Below are positions 31,190 through 40,881 of a stretch of DNA of 64,000 nucleotides, piece by piece. How positions within the stretch are numbered: the stretch's first letter is position 1; every line of letters begins with the position of its first letter. Under the pieces are notes generated by a model. That model did no database searches and had not been told where the DNA came from. It saw only the letters and a program-made list of their open reading frames with translations. Origin of the DNA: Acidimicrobiales bacterium (lineage in GTDB: Bacteria; Actinomycetota; Acidimicrobiia; Acidimicrobiales; SKKL01); NCBI GenBank assembly GCA_034521975.1, contig JAXHLR010000003.1, positions 372,001 through 436,000 on the forward strand, read 5' to 3'. Position numbers and translations under genes: made by a program.

Positions 31190-32292
31190 ATGAGCCGTCC
31201 GGGTTATACGGATCGCGCAGCGCTGCGGGCATGGGCGGACAGGCGAGAATCTGAGGGAGAGTTCCCTCGGCTCATTCGGCGATTAATTCTCGAAACGACG
31301 CCAGGACTCGTCGAGCTGGGAATTCCGGCGGGCGACGGTGTTTCAACGGGGGGATGGGATGGCGTCGTCACATCGACCGAAGGATCGGCCTGGGTTCCGA
31401 AGGGGCGTTCTCTGTGGGAGCTGTCCACGGAGAGGAGCGTCGGCGTCAAGGCCGACCGCGACTACGAAAGACGGTCCGCGAATCCGGGCGTCGCCCAGCC
31501 GTCCGAGCACGTGTATGTAGCTGGTTCGCTGCGTACGTGGAAGAAGCAAGGGGACTGGGCTGAGGAAAGGCGTGGTCAGGGCTACTGGAAGGATGTTCGT
31601 GCCTACGGCCTGGACAACATCGAGACGTGGCTAGAGGACGCACCGGCGACGTGGGCGTGGTTCTCAGAGCAGAACGGGTTGAACCCGTATGGTCTCCGAA
31701 CTGTCTCGACCTGGTGGGACACCTGGTCGAGACAGACAGATCCGAAGTTGTCTGCGGAGGTGGTGCTTGCTGGACGGGAGGCAACGGCGACGGCAATCGC
31801 CGACCGTCTCGGTGGTGGAGGCTTCGTAACAACAATCGGTGGACTATCTCGCGACGAAGTCTGCGCATTCCTTGCCGGCTTTGCAGTTGCCCAGGAGCGA
31901 TCTGGAAACGGCGACATGATCGCCCGAACTGTCTTCGTTGACGACATAACTGCATGGCGAAGGTCGCTGGACGGGACGCAACCTCTCGTGCTCGTTCCGC
32001 TTGACCCGCGGTTCGCCACCGAGGTTCCACCGGACTCACCGCACCATGTACTCGTACCGGTTGATCGCCCAGACGTCGCCGACATGAGTCTTGCACTCCT
32101 CGACGCTTCAGGCGGTCGAGACGCGCTGAAGCGCCTTGGTGTCGAAGACGATCAGGAGGCGGATGAGTACGGTCGCCTCGCCCGTCGGAGTCTGACCGCA
32201 CTTCGCCGTCGGCTTGGAGTTGGGCACGGCGCTGAGTGATCCGGAGTGGTCTCGTCACCCAGTGTCGCGAGCGACACGGGCCTGCCTCCTGA
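31190..32292 (+). pseudogene. Very large island gene, piece 1 of 3 (N-terminal)
   Basis: This is the start of a gene of about 1,280 codons that continues at 33447 and 39464. The N-terminal 120 residues contain GGWDGVV, then VPKGRSLWELSTERSVGVKA and DYERR. This D/E/K spacing is reminiscent of, but not proof for, a PD-(D/E)XK nuclease-like domain. Residues 180-330 alternate strands and helices (AEVVLAGREATATAIADRLG onward), ending SLTALRRRLGV. The frame is lost about 70 bases before the insertion sequence; one extra G near 32225 explains it, since the next frame reads TALSDPEWSRHPVSRATRAC and leads exactly into piece 2. I do not recognise a named family. Confidence 0.65.
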
Positions 32293-33446
32293 GTGGTCCG
32301 TCGTTGAAATAGCTCGGATGGGTAGTGTGTGACGATGCCGGTCGTGATTGCAGAGCCGTTGTCGATGTCGGATGAGCAGCGCGAGGTGTTGGAGCGGATG
32401 GCTCGGTCGTCGTCGTTGCCGCATCGCAAGGTCGTGCAAGCGAGGGCGTTGCTGATGGCGGCCGAGGGTGTAGCGACCAATGAGGTGGCTCGGCAGTGTG
32501 GGACCACGGCGGATTCGGTGCGGTCATGGCGGCGCCGGTTCGCTGAGCATGGTGTTGAGGGTGTGGGGCGGATCGCTCCGGGTCGGGGGCGCAAGTCGTG
32601 GTTGCCGGAGGGCACGGTCGAAGCGGTGGTGCATGACACGTTGCATGCCAAGCCCGATGACGGGTCGACGCACTGGACGACCAGGTCGATGGCAGCACGT
32701 CATGGGATCGGCAAGGACTCGGTTGCAGCGGATCTGGCGGGACGACAAGCTCAAGCCGTGGAAGGTCGACACGTTCAAGATCTCCAACGATCCTCGGTTC
32801 GAGGAGAAACTCGTCGACGTCGTCGGCCTCTACCTGAACCCGCCTGAGCGGGCCGTGGTGTTCAGCTTCGATGAGAAGACCCAGTGCCAGGCGTTGGACC
32901 GAACCCAGCCGTCGTTGCCGATGAAGCGTGGTCGGGGCGAGACGATGACCCATGACTACAAGCGCAACGGGACCACCGATCTGTTCGCCGCGTTGAACGT
33001 CGGCACCGGCGAGGTGTTGACCGACACGCGCAAGTCGCACAAGGCAACCGATGTGTTGGCGTTCTTCAAGTGGATCGATCTTCACGTCGAACCGGACCTG
33101 GAGATCCACGTCGTGTTGGACAACCTGTCCGCGCACAAGGCTCCACCGGTCGCGAAGTGGCTGGCGCACCCAGAAGCGGGCCCGGTGGCACCTGCACTTC
33201 ACTCCCACCTCCAGTTCGTGGCTGAACCTGGTCGAGGGCTGGTTCAAGCTGTTGACCGAACGGCGGCTACGCCGCGGCACGTTCACCAGCGTCGACGAGC
33301 TCATCGAAGCGATCGAGACCTGGGTCGAGCACTGGAACGACGACCCCAAACCGTTCATCTGGAAGAAGCCCGCCGAGGAGATCCTTGCCAAGGTCCGCCG
33401 AGGCCGAGCCGCTCTGACCGCCCAGACCAAATCCGCGACGGACCAC
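32293..33446 (+). mobile_element. IS630-type element, copy 1
   Basis: A 1,154-bp element with perfect 11-bp terminal inverted repeats GTGGTCCGTCG / CGACGGACCAC. It interrupts the large island gene at CTC-CTA-GCG. The right flank keeps TAG (33447-33449); the left flank shows GA where TA is expected, after one extra base. Two further near-identical copies lie at 34959-36120 and 42039-43204. Confidence 0.88.
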
Positions 33447-33449
33447 TAG
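32335..33449 (+). pseudogene. IS630 transposase, copy 1, frameshifted
   Basis: The DDE transposase of the element, 370 residues when repaired. The N-terminal helix-turn-helix (NEVARQCGTTADSVRSWRRR) is in the first frame. The catalytic residues are in FSFDEKTQ, HVVLDNLSAHK and SWLNLVEGW. Relative to the other copies, this one has an extra A near 32725 and an extra G near 33172, which break the frame twice. The stop TAG is not inside the element but is formed by the target TA plus the next G. Confidence 0.85.
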
Positions 33450-34958
33450 CGGGTGCCTGGGCGGACGGACGGGACGGAGATCAAGAGGCGCTCGCGGAGC
33501 TTGCTGGAACCGGCTACGAGCAGTTTGTCGAAGACGCACAGGCGCTCAGCGGAACAGCAGACCCGCTCGTTTCCCGTCTAAACGGGGCATGGCACCTCAC
33601 CGATGCGCTCGACGCCTGGGTGCAGCTCAGCAGTGCCGTGAGCCCGCAGGACTTGCAACGCCTCACTACCGTGGTGGCTGCCGTTCTGGGAGAGGTCGAT
33701 CCAGCGCTGGAGCTACCGCAGAATGAGCGTTGGTGGCGCGCAGCCTTCGACGGTAAGCAGAGGAACTGCTCAGCTCAGTCTCCGCCGGGGCCTCGCAAGC
33801 ACGCTCGCACTCCTCGGAGAGTTCGGCGGAACAGTCCGGGCTGCGGGAGGTGGACCAGGTACGGATCTTGCTATTGGCGTAGTGCGGAAGTTGCTGGCCG
33901 ATGCGAACAGCGATGAAAGTGGGCAACGCTGGGCGTCTATCGCTGAACTCCTTCCTCTCCTGGCGGAGGCCGCTCCCGACGCATTCCTCGAAGGCGTACA
34001 GACGGGGCTTTCTGGCGATGAACCCTTGCTCGCAGAGATCTTCACTGACGATGGTGATCCACTCTTCGGCAGCGGCTTCCCCCCACACCGGCCTGCTGTG
34101 GGCTTTGGAGACAGCGGCTTGGTCATCGGCGCACCTGGGCCTCGCTATTGAGCTGCTAGCCCAGCTCACGGAGATCGACCCTGTTGGCCGGGCTGAGCAA
34201 CCGACCAGCCAACAGCTTGTCGTCGATCTCCTGCCCCTGGCATCCAGAGAACACGGCGACGGATGACAGCCGGCTACGGATCGCATCGACGCGAATCCGC
34301 CGTCGACATCCGAACGTTGCGTGGCCGTGGATGCTGGATGCCGCGAACCGTGCAGCGCATATGGTATCCATTCGCCGACGCACGGGCCGGGGTATGCGAG
34401 ACTGGAAACCCTCGAAGATCAGCGTGTTCCCCAGTGCGTACTGGTCATTCGTGGCGTCAGTAATCGAGAGATGCGTGGGGGATGCAAGGAGATCCGCGTC
34501 ACGCTGGCTGGAACTCATCGACAAGATCGAAGACGTGCTACCCGGTGACAGATCAAAGGTGCTAGCTGAACTCAAGATGAAGACAGTCGACGACGATGTG
34601 TTCGATGAACCTGAGCGCATTCAGCTCTGGGCAAAGCTTCGGTCTGTTGCCGGAAAGCACCGTTCGTTCTCCGCATGCCGATTGGGCGTTGTCCGCAGAA
34701 GAGCTTGTACCTGTCGAGGAGTTGGTTGGTCAGCTTGCCCCGACCAGCTCGCGAATCAGAGGATCGTTGGCTGTTCGAGGACAACCATCCGGACCTCGAC
34801 GGTAGGCGAGGTGGACAGACGACCGCGAGCGGTACAAGGAGGTCATTCGCCTCAACAGGCTCGAAGCGGTCGGGCGCATCCTCGATGAGGAAGGGATTGC
34901 AGGCGTTCAGCAGCTGGCGGACAGTCTGAAGCAGCCATGGAGCGTTGGGATCGCCCTA
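33447..34958 (+). pseudogene. Very large island gene, piece 2 of 3 (middle)
   Basis: The middle part of the split gene. It begins LAGAWADGRDGDQEALAELA directly after the element, in phase with piece 1 once the target duplication is removed. Recognisable runs in successive frames are SLRRGLASTLALLGEFG, then KLLADANSDESGQRWASIAE, then HTGLLWALETAAWS with AIELLAQLTEIDP. Further on come ANSLSSI followed by PWHPENTATDDSRLR, and finally LKQPWSVGIAL at the next insertion point. The helical repeat-like character and length suggest a scaffold or sensor region. Several single-base frameshifts are present. Confidence 0.65.
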
Positions 34959-36120
34959 GTGGTCCGTCGTTGAAATAGCTCGGATGGGTAGTGTGTGACG
35001 ATGCCGGTCGTGATTGCAGAGCCCGTTGTCGATGTCGGATGAGCAGCAGCGAGGTGTTGGAGCGGATGGCTCGGTCGTCGTCGTCTGCCGCATCGCAAGG
35101 TCGTGCAAGCGAGGGCGTTGCTGATGGCGGCCGAGGGTGTAGCGACCAATGAGGTGGCTCGGCAGTGTGGGACCACGGCGGATTCGGTGCGGTCATGGCG
35201 GCGCCGGTTCGCTGAGCATGGTGTTGAGGGTGTGGGGCGGATCGCTCCGGGTCGGGGCGCAAGTCGTGGTTGCCGGAGGGCACGGTCGAAGCGGTGGTGC
35301 ATGACACGTTGCATGCCAAGCCCGATGACGGGTCGACGCACTGGACGACCAGGTCGATGGCAGCACGTCATGGGATCGGCAAGGACTCGGTTGCGCGGAT
35401 CTGGCGGGACCACAAGCTCAAGCCGTGGAAGGTCGACACGTTCAAGATCTCCAACGATCCTCGGTTCGAGGAGAAACTCGTCGACGTCGTCGGCCTCTAC
35501 CTGAACCCGCCTGAGCGGGCCGTGGTGTTCAGCTTCGATGGAGAAGACCCAGTGCCAGGCGTTGCGACCGAACCCAGCCGTCGTTGCCGATGAAGCGTGG
35601 TCGGGGCGAGAGCGATGACCCATGACTACAAGCGCAACGGGACCACCGATCTGTTCGCCGCGCTTGAACGTCGGCACCGGCGAGGTGTTGACCGACACGC
35701 GCAGTCGCACAAGGCAACCGATGTGTTGCGCGTTCTTCAAGTGAGATCGATCTTCACGTCGAACCGGACCTGGAGATCCACGTCGTGTTGGACAACCTGT
35801 CCGCGCACAAGGCTCCACCGGTCGCGAAGTGGCTGGCGCACCCAAAGCGGGCCCGGTGGCACCTGCACTTCACTCCCACCTCCAGTTCGTGGCTGAACCT
35901 GGTCGAGGGCTGGTTCAAGCTGTTGACCGAACGGCGGCTACGCCGCGGCACGTTCACCAGCGTCGACGAGCTTCATCGAAGCGATCGAGACCTGGGTCGA
36001 GCACTGGAACGACGACCCCAAACCGTTCATCTGGAAGAAGCCCGCCGAGGAGATCCTTGCCAAGGTCCGGCCGAGGCCGAGCGCGCTCTGACCGCCCAGA
36101 CCAAATCCGCGACGGACCAC
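34959..36120 (+). mobile_element. IS630-type element, copy 2
   Basis: A 1,162-bp copy with the same terminal repeats, inserted in CTAG with TA duplicated (34957-34958 and 36121-36122). Its interrupted target reads GCC-CTA-GCC in the large island gene. An IS1182-type element directly follows in the CTAG at its right end. Confidence 0.88.
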
Positions 36121-36123
36121 TAG
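35001..36123 (+). pseudogene. IS630 transposase, copy 2, many small indels
   Basis: Same transposase as copy 1, but 10 bases longer than the repaired 1,113-base gene. Compared with the other copies it has about a dozen scattered indels, mostly single-base insertions, such as extra bases near 35022, 35084, 35541, 35662 and 35971. The catalytic regions VLDNLSAHK and SWLNLVEGWF are still recognisable. It cannot encode a functional protein as written. The pattern looks more like uncorrected read errors than ordinary decay. Confidence 0.85.
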
Positions 36124-36164
36124 GAGTCTGCTGAGCAATCGGGGGCGAGGGGGCTCGATTCGCG

Positions 36165-37733
36165 ATGTTGGTTCGGATCGGGTGGACTGTGGGGATGCAG
36201 GGATCGTCTCGCTTGGATCGTGAGCTGCTGGATGCAGCGGCGCTGTGTTCGCATCTACTCGGTGAGGGGTCGGTGCACGCGTTCTTGGCTGAGCACCGTC
36301 ACCGGTTGTTCCCCGATGAGATGTTCGTGGACCTGTTCCCGACGAAGCGGGGTCGGCCGTCGGTGCCAGCGGATGTGGTTGCCACGGTGATGGTGCTGCA
36401 GGCGTTGGAGGGCCTGTCAGATCGAGAGGCGGTCCGCCAGCTCGAGACGAACATCGCGTGGAAGGCGGCGACAGGGCTGGCGTTGACCGACGAAGCGTTC
36501 CACTCGACGGTGCTGGTGTTGTGGCGCAACAAGTTGAACGCGTCGGACCGACCGAAGCGGATCTTTGAAGCGGTCGCCACCTTGATGGACGAGTCCAGGG
36601 TTCTCGCTGGCAAGACCCGCCGGGCGTTGGACTCAACGGTGCTGGATGACGCGGTGGCCCGCCAGGACACGATCACGATGATCGCTACCCAGATCCGTCG
36701 GGTCCGCAAGCTGGTTCCCGAACTCGGGTCGGTGTGGGTCCGCGAGCACAACTTGGAGCCGGGCCGGCCGCCGTGTGACTGGGACGACCCCGCCGATCGC
36801 GACCGCCTGGTGTCTGAGCTGGTCGATGATGCCAACGAGTTGGTGTGGGCCGCCGAGGACCTCGTCGAAGACGGTCTCGAGCTCACCGAGAAGCAGGCTG
36901 ATGCGGTGGCGTTGTTGGCCCTGGTCGCGGGCCAAGACGTCGAACCCGGCGACCGGCCCGGTCAGTGGCGCATCACCCGGGGCACCGCCACCGACCGGGT
37001 CATCTCGACGGTCGATCCCGAGTCCCGCCACGCGCACAAGACCCGGTCGTCCTACCGCGACGGCTACAAGGCCCACGTCGCCGCCGAGCCCGACACCGGG
37101 CTCATCACCGCGTGTGATCTGGGCCCCGGCAACGCCGCCGACACCGACGCCGCCCCCGATCTGGTTGCGGATGAACCAGCAGGCACCGAGGTCCTCGGCG
37201 ACTCCGCCTACGGATCGGGCGAGTTCCGCGACCACCTCAAGACCCACGACATGACCGCGGTGATCAAGCCCCCACCGCTACGCCCCGCCACCGTGGGCGG
37301 CTACACCCTCGACGACTTCACCATCGACCTCGACGCCAGAACCGTGACCTGTCCCGAAGACATCACCGTCACCATCACCACCTCCGGTTCGGCCCGATTC
37401 GGCACCCACTGCACCACCTGCCCGGTCCGGGGCCGCTGCACCACCGCCACACGCGGGCGGGTCATCAAACTGCACCCCCATCATCGGCAGCTCGCTGCCG
37501 CCCGAGCCCAGGCCGGCACCGACGACTTCGACACCGTCTACCGGCAACACCGGCCGATGATCGAACGCAGCATTGCCTGGCTGGTCAAGAACAACCACCG
37601 ACGGCTCCGCTACCGAGGGATCCAACGCAACCAGCTCGGCTGGTCACTGCGATGCGCGGCGGTGAACCTCAAACGACTCCTCGCGCTCGGCCTCACCCAC
37701 AACAGCGGCTGGACCATCGCCCCAACGACCTGA
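36165..37733 (+). CDS. IS1182-family transposase, copy A
   Basis: An intact 522-residue transposase. The N-terminal domain reads RGRPSVPADVVATVMVLQAL, the DDE catalytic region starts with RRALDSTVLDDAVARQDT, and the core SRHAHKTRSSYRDGYKAHVA and EVLGDSAYGSGE follow. A cysteine cluster CTTCPVRGRC and the closing RPMIERSIAWLVKNNHRRLR precede the end. It cuts and moves the element that carries it. The likely start may be the ATG at 36195 (MQGSSRLDRELL), which better fits the family; the frame opens at 36165. This copy is clean, whereas copy B is frameshifted near its C-terminus. Confidence 0.9.
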   Translation: MLVRIGWTVGMQGSSRLDRELLDAAALCSHLLGEGSVHAFLAEHRHRLFPDEMFVDLFPTKRGRPSVPADVVATVMVLQALEGLSDREAVRQLETNIAWKAATGLALTDEAFHSTVLVLWRNKLNASDRPKRIFEAVATLMDESRVLAGKTRRALDSTVLDDAVARQDTITMIATQIRRVRKLVPELGSVWVREHNLEPGRPPCDWDDPADRDRLVSELVDDANELVWAAEDLVEDGLELTEKQADAVALLALVAGQDVEPGDRPGQWRITRGTATDRVISTVDPESRHAHKTRSSYRDGYKAHVAAEPDTGLITACDLGPGNAADTDAAPDLVADEPAGTEVLGDSAYGSGEFRDHLKTHDMTAVIKPPPLRPATVGGYTLDDFTIDLDARTVTCPEDITVTITTSGSARFGTHCTTCPVRGRCTTATRGRVIKLHPHHRQLAAARAQAGTDDFDTVYRQHRPMIERSIAWLVKNNHRRLRYRGIQRNQLGWSLRCAAVNLKRLLALGLTHNSGWTIAPTT

Positions 37734-37795
37734 GCGCCGGTCCTGAGCCGCTCCAGGCTCCCAACGGAACGTGTCAAGGGGGATGAGACAACTTC

Positions 37796-38806
37796 TTACG
37801 CGGATTGGATGAGTGCTTCTCGGTTGGGGTCGTTGATCCACGCTGCCTCGGGAAGCTTGGGTGGTGTGGGTGGGCGGTGGCGGAATCGGGCGGGGTTGGT
37901 GTTGTAGGCGGCGGTGAGGGTGGCGGCTCGGGCGGCGCGGATCTCGGTGGCGGTGCCGTAGTGGACCGATGCGGGGGTGTGCAGGCCGATGCCGGCGTGG
38001 CGGTGGGTGTGGTTGTAGTGATCGAAGAACGCGGCGCAGAACGAGCGGGCATCGGCGATGGATCCGAACCGGGTGGGGAACGCGGGGCAGTACTTGAGGG
38101 TCTTGAACTGGGCTTCGCTGTAGGGGTTGTCGTTGGAGACCGATGGGCGGCTGTGGGAGCGGGTGACGCCGAGGTCGACGAGGAGCTGGGCGACGGGTTT
38201 GGAGGTCATCGAGGTGCCGCGGTCGGCATGCAGGGTGAGCTGGTTGCGGTCGATGCCTTGTTGGTCGAGGGCGTCGGCGATGAACGCTTCGGCGAGTTCG
38301 CCGGTCTCAGCGGCGGCGACACACCAGCCGACGACGTAGCGGGAGTAGATGTCGATGATCACGAACAGCTCGTAGTAGACGCCGCGTTCGGGGCCGGGGA
38401 GCTTGGTGATATCCCATGACCACACCTCATTCGGTGCGGTCGCGATGAGCTCGGGGCGCTTGCGGGCCGGGTGGGTGCGTTGGCGGCGACGTTCGCGGTT
38501 CTCCCCGGCGGCGGCGAGGAGCCGGTACATGGTGCGGATCGAACACAGGTAGATGCCGTCGTCGAGGAGCTGGGCCCACACCTGAGCCGGGGCGAGGTCC
38601 CGGTACTTGGGCGAGCGAAGCACCGACAACACGTGCTGTTGTTCGGGCTCGGACAGCTTGTTCGGCGGCGCCGGCCGCGGTGGCGCAGGCCCATGGACCG
38701 GTGCCCGACGGCGACGCAGCACCGTGGAACGGTTGACGCCCAACAGCTCACACGCCCGCTTGGTCGACGTGGCCTCCTCCAGGGCGGGCAGATGCTCGGC
38801 GGTCAC
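37796..38806 (-). CDS. IS3-family transposase OrfB (DDE integrase domain)
   Basis: A 336-residue retroviral-integrase-like transposase. The HTH_21 region precedes the catalytic core. The three acidic residues are in WSWDITKLPG, LHADRGTSMTS and NPYSEAQFKTLK. The C-terminal region has FFDHYNHTHRHAGIGLHTP, typical of IS3 OrfB. It is normally made as a fusion with OrfA by -1 frameshifting. Reading back from the GTG at 38806 the frame stays open to the slippery site at 38864, which supports this. The sequence is clean. Confidence 0.92.
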   Translation of the reverse strand: MTAEHLPALEEATSTKRACELLGVNRSTVLRRRRAPVHGPAPPRPAPPNKLSEPEQQHVLSVLRSPKYRDLAPAQVWAQLLDDGIYLCSIRTMYRLLAAAGENRERRRQRTHPARKRPELIATAPNEVWSWDITKLPGPERGVYYELFVIIDIYSRYVVGWCVAAAETGELAEAFIADALDQQGIDRNQLTLHADRGTSMTSKPVAQLLVDLGVTRSHSRPSVSNDNPYSEAQFKTLKYCPAFPTRFGSIADARSFCAAFFDHYNHTHRHAGIGLHTPASVHYGTATEIRAARAATLTAAYNTNPARFRHRPPTPPKLPEAAWINDPNREALIQSA

Positions 38807-39185
38807 GGCTTCGACCTGGTCTCGGTGTCCGCGCTCTCGGAGAGCTGCTCCAGAGCGCGTGCACTTTTCCCGTGATCTCCAACGCGGTCTGGGTCTTGGC
38901 CAGCTCCGAACTCAACCGTTGGTTCTGGCGACGCAACCTGTCGAGCTCGATCTGCTCCGCTGAGCGGCGCTTCTTCGACTTGGCCGCCAGACCCGCCCGG
39001 GCGCCGGCCTCGGCCTGCTTGCGCCACTCCGAGATGTGCGAGCTGTACAGCCCCTCGCGGCGCAGGATCGCTCCGCGCTCCTCCGAGCCCTTCGGCCACG
39101 AGTCGTACTCGGCGAGGATCTCCGCCTTGTACCCGGCGGTGAACCTCCGCCGCGTCGGACGTCGCCGCAGGATCGATGTCGTCAT
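38748..39185 (-). CDS. IS3-family OrfA (helix-turn-helix)
   Basis: A small basic protein. The helix-turn-helix segment runs from FTAGYKAEILAEYDSW to LYSSHISEWRKQAEAGARAG, followed by a leucine-rich coiled coil (EQIELDRLRRQNQRLSSELA). It supplies the DNA-binding half of the OrfAB transposase. Its meaningful part ends at ITGK, where the slippery sequence lies; the remaining codons to 38748 read through the start of OrfB in another frame. Confidence 0.85.
   Translation of the reverse strand: MTTSILRRRPTRRRFTAGYKAEILAEYDSWPKGSEERGAILRREGLYSSHISEWRKQAEAGARAGLAAKSKKRRSAEQIELDRLRRQNQRLSSELAKTQTALEITGKVHALWSSSPRARTPRPGRSRDRRASARPGGGHVDQAGV
38831..38871 (-). promoter_or_regulatory. Programmed -1 frameshift signal of the IS3 element
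   Basis: On the minus strand the slippery run GGGAAAAG (38871-38864) is followed after five bases by a hairpin with arms GCGCTCT and AGAGCGC (38858-38831). Slipping back one base at AAAAG joins the OrfA frame to the frame of OrfB with no stop between them, giving a single OrfAB protein. Confidence 0.7.
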
Positions 39186-39463
39186 CGTCAGTCACACCCC
39201 CAGTGTGGGCGCGGCCGTTCAACGATGCAGTGGTCATGGTCATGGTTCTCGAGTTCCTGTCTCGCCCCGTCGGGTCAGAAGATCGGGTACCGCAGGTGTC
39301 TCAACTCACCCTGACAGACAGGGCAACGCACCCTCGCCGAGCGACCCGCCAGCTCATCGCCCCCCACCACACGGCTCAACCAACCGATCCAGCTCGACAC
39401 CGCGCCCGAACCCAGCGTCGCTCCCGCCAGCACACCTGCCAAGCGCCGTTGCTCAGCAGACTC

Positions 39464-40706
39464 CTAGCCGACAAACACCCAACGTTTGACGACCAGCTTG
39501 TGACGTCACTGGGGTTCCGCCAGAGGCCAGCGATCGCTCGCTGCCCCTGGTCATATCTCGCTCAGCGTTTCGCCAACGAGGGATGGGACTGGCTTGGGAG
39601 GGCTTCGATTGCAGCGCCCGATCTCTCCCCGGCGCGGCGCGGACTCCTACTCCTCGCATCTAGCGACTTCCCGAAGGCATGGGAGCGGGCGGACGATTTC
39701 GGAGGGGGCCGCGACCGCCACAGCCTTCTGGCAGGAGTTCCGTCCCCGTACGGGTCTGCGGCGACTTCGAGTATGTCCAGCAGGCGGCACGACGGCTCAT
39801 GGATGTTGGACGCCACGCTGTCGCCTTGGATTTGATCAACATCTACCGCGGCGACGAGGAGAGCGCCGAGAGGTATGCACTGCTGGTCGCCGAGGGTCTT
39901 GAGGTGTTGCTCAGAGAGAGCAACCTAACGAAAACGAAATTGCCGTCCTCGGAAACCACGGATTCAAGTCGCTGTTCGAACTGCTCGAGAATCAGCGGGA
40001 GGGTCGTGGGAGTTCTGAGCGAGTTGCCGAGTTGGAGTGGGCGCATAGTCCGCCTGCACTGGGGCTTCGAGCCGACGATTCCGTCGCTCGCCGAGGTCGA
40101 GCTTGCCCAGTCTCCAGGACCTGTTCGTCGAGGTGATTAGCACGGTGTATCGCTCACATCGTGACGATTACGACGAAGAGAGCGATGGCGAAGGTGACAG
40201 CGCCAACGAGGGCGCCGAGTGATCCAGCTATTGCACAGGAGCACGCGTAACAGGCTGTTGGCGAACTGGAACCATCCTCCCGGCATGAGTTCAGACGGAA
40301 TCGACGAAGCCGGACTGAGCGAGTGGGTCGACGAAGTCATCACGAAGCTGAACGGAGGCCGGTCGGCTTGACGCCGGACTCTTACACATCGGGCACATTC
40401 TGACGGCCTTCCCAGCCCGGCGACGACGGGGTTCAGCCACCGAAGGAGGTGCGCGATCTAATCGAGAGACTGGCGAACAACAAGTTGGAGGAAGGCTACC
40501 TCACCCGAATTCTCAACAGCCGAGGTGTCACGTCTCGTGGCCTTGAAGACGGCGGTGCAAAGGAGCAGGTACTCGCGAACGGGTTCCGTACTGATGCTGG
40601 CGCCCTCGCTGATGGAATACCCGCGGACGGCTTCGATCCTGCGACAGATTGCTGACTCGGCGGTGCGAGCGAGAGGCGCATTGGAACGAATCCAACGGCG
40701 CAGAGA
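39464..40706 (+). pseudogene. Very large island gene, piece 3 of 3 (C-terminal)
   Basis: Directly after the IS1182 element the sequence reads ADKHPTFDDQLVTSLGF. Removing both insertion sequences and one TA/CTAG copy joins it in frame to WSVGIAL of piece 2. Later runs in several frames are RGLLLLASSDFPKAWERADD, FEYVQQAARRLMDVGRHAVA, LDLINIYRGDEESAERYALL, and GFKSLFELLENQREGRGSSE. After these come LANWNHPPG and, near the end, RDLIERLANNKLEEGYLTRI with LNSRGVTSRG. The exact stop near 40.70 kb is blurred by frameshifts. The whole reads as one protein of roughly 1,280 residues, of unknown function. Confidence 0.6.
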
Positions 40707-40881
40707 GCTTCCCGAAGAGGTCTCCGCCGATGCCGCCACGAGCTGGCACGCGCGCGAGCCCGCTGACCGCTCTGTTGGGGGACATGGAGCCGACGTCGCC
40801 CGTATCGGGTGTCGAAGCTCGTCGCACTGTCTGCCCTCGATGCGTCCTTGAAGGGCAGGGCCCGGCGTGGGTGCAGATATC

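Larger units (their letters stand above)
37767..39323 (-). mobile_element. IS3-type element nested in IS1182 copy A
   Basis: Comparison with IS1182 copy B shows that about 1.56 kb is inserted here, flanked by the 5-bp direct repeat CAACG (37762-37766 and 39324-39328). Imperfect inverted ends are visible: TGTCAAGGGGGATGAGACA on the left and the complement of TGTCAGGGTGAGTTGAGACA on the right. It carries two overlapping reading frames with a frameshift signal. Confidence 0.8.
36124..39463 (+). mobile_element. IS1182-type element, copy A (carries a nested IS3 element)
   Basis: Ends are GAGTCTGCTGAGCAA and TTGCTCAGCAGACTC, a 15-bp perfect inverted repeat, flanked by CTAG on both sides (36120-36123 and 39464-39467). 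Without the nested element it is about 1.78 kb, the size of copy B at 43208-44986. It sits in the CTAG recreated at the right end of IS630 copy 2. Confidence 0.88.
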
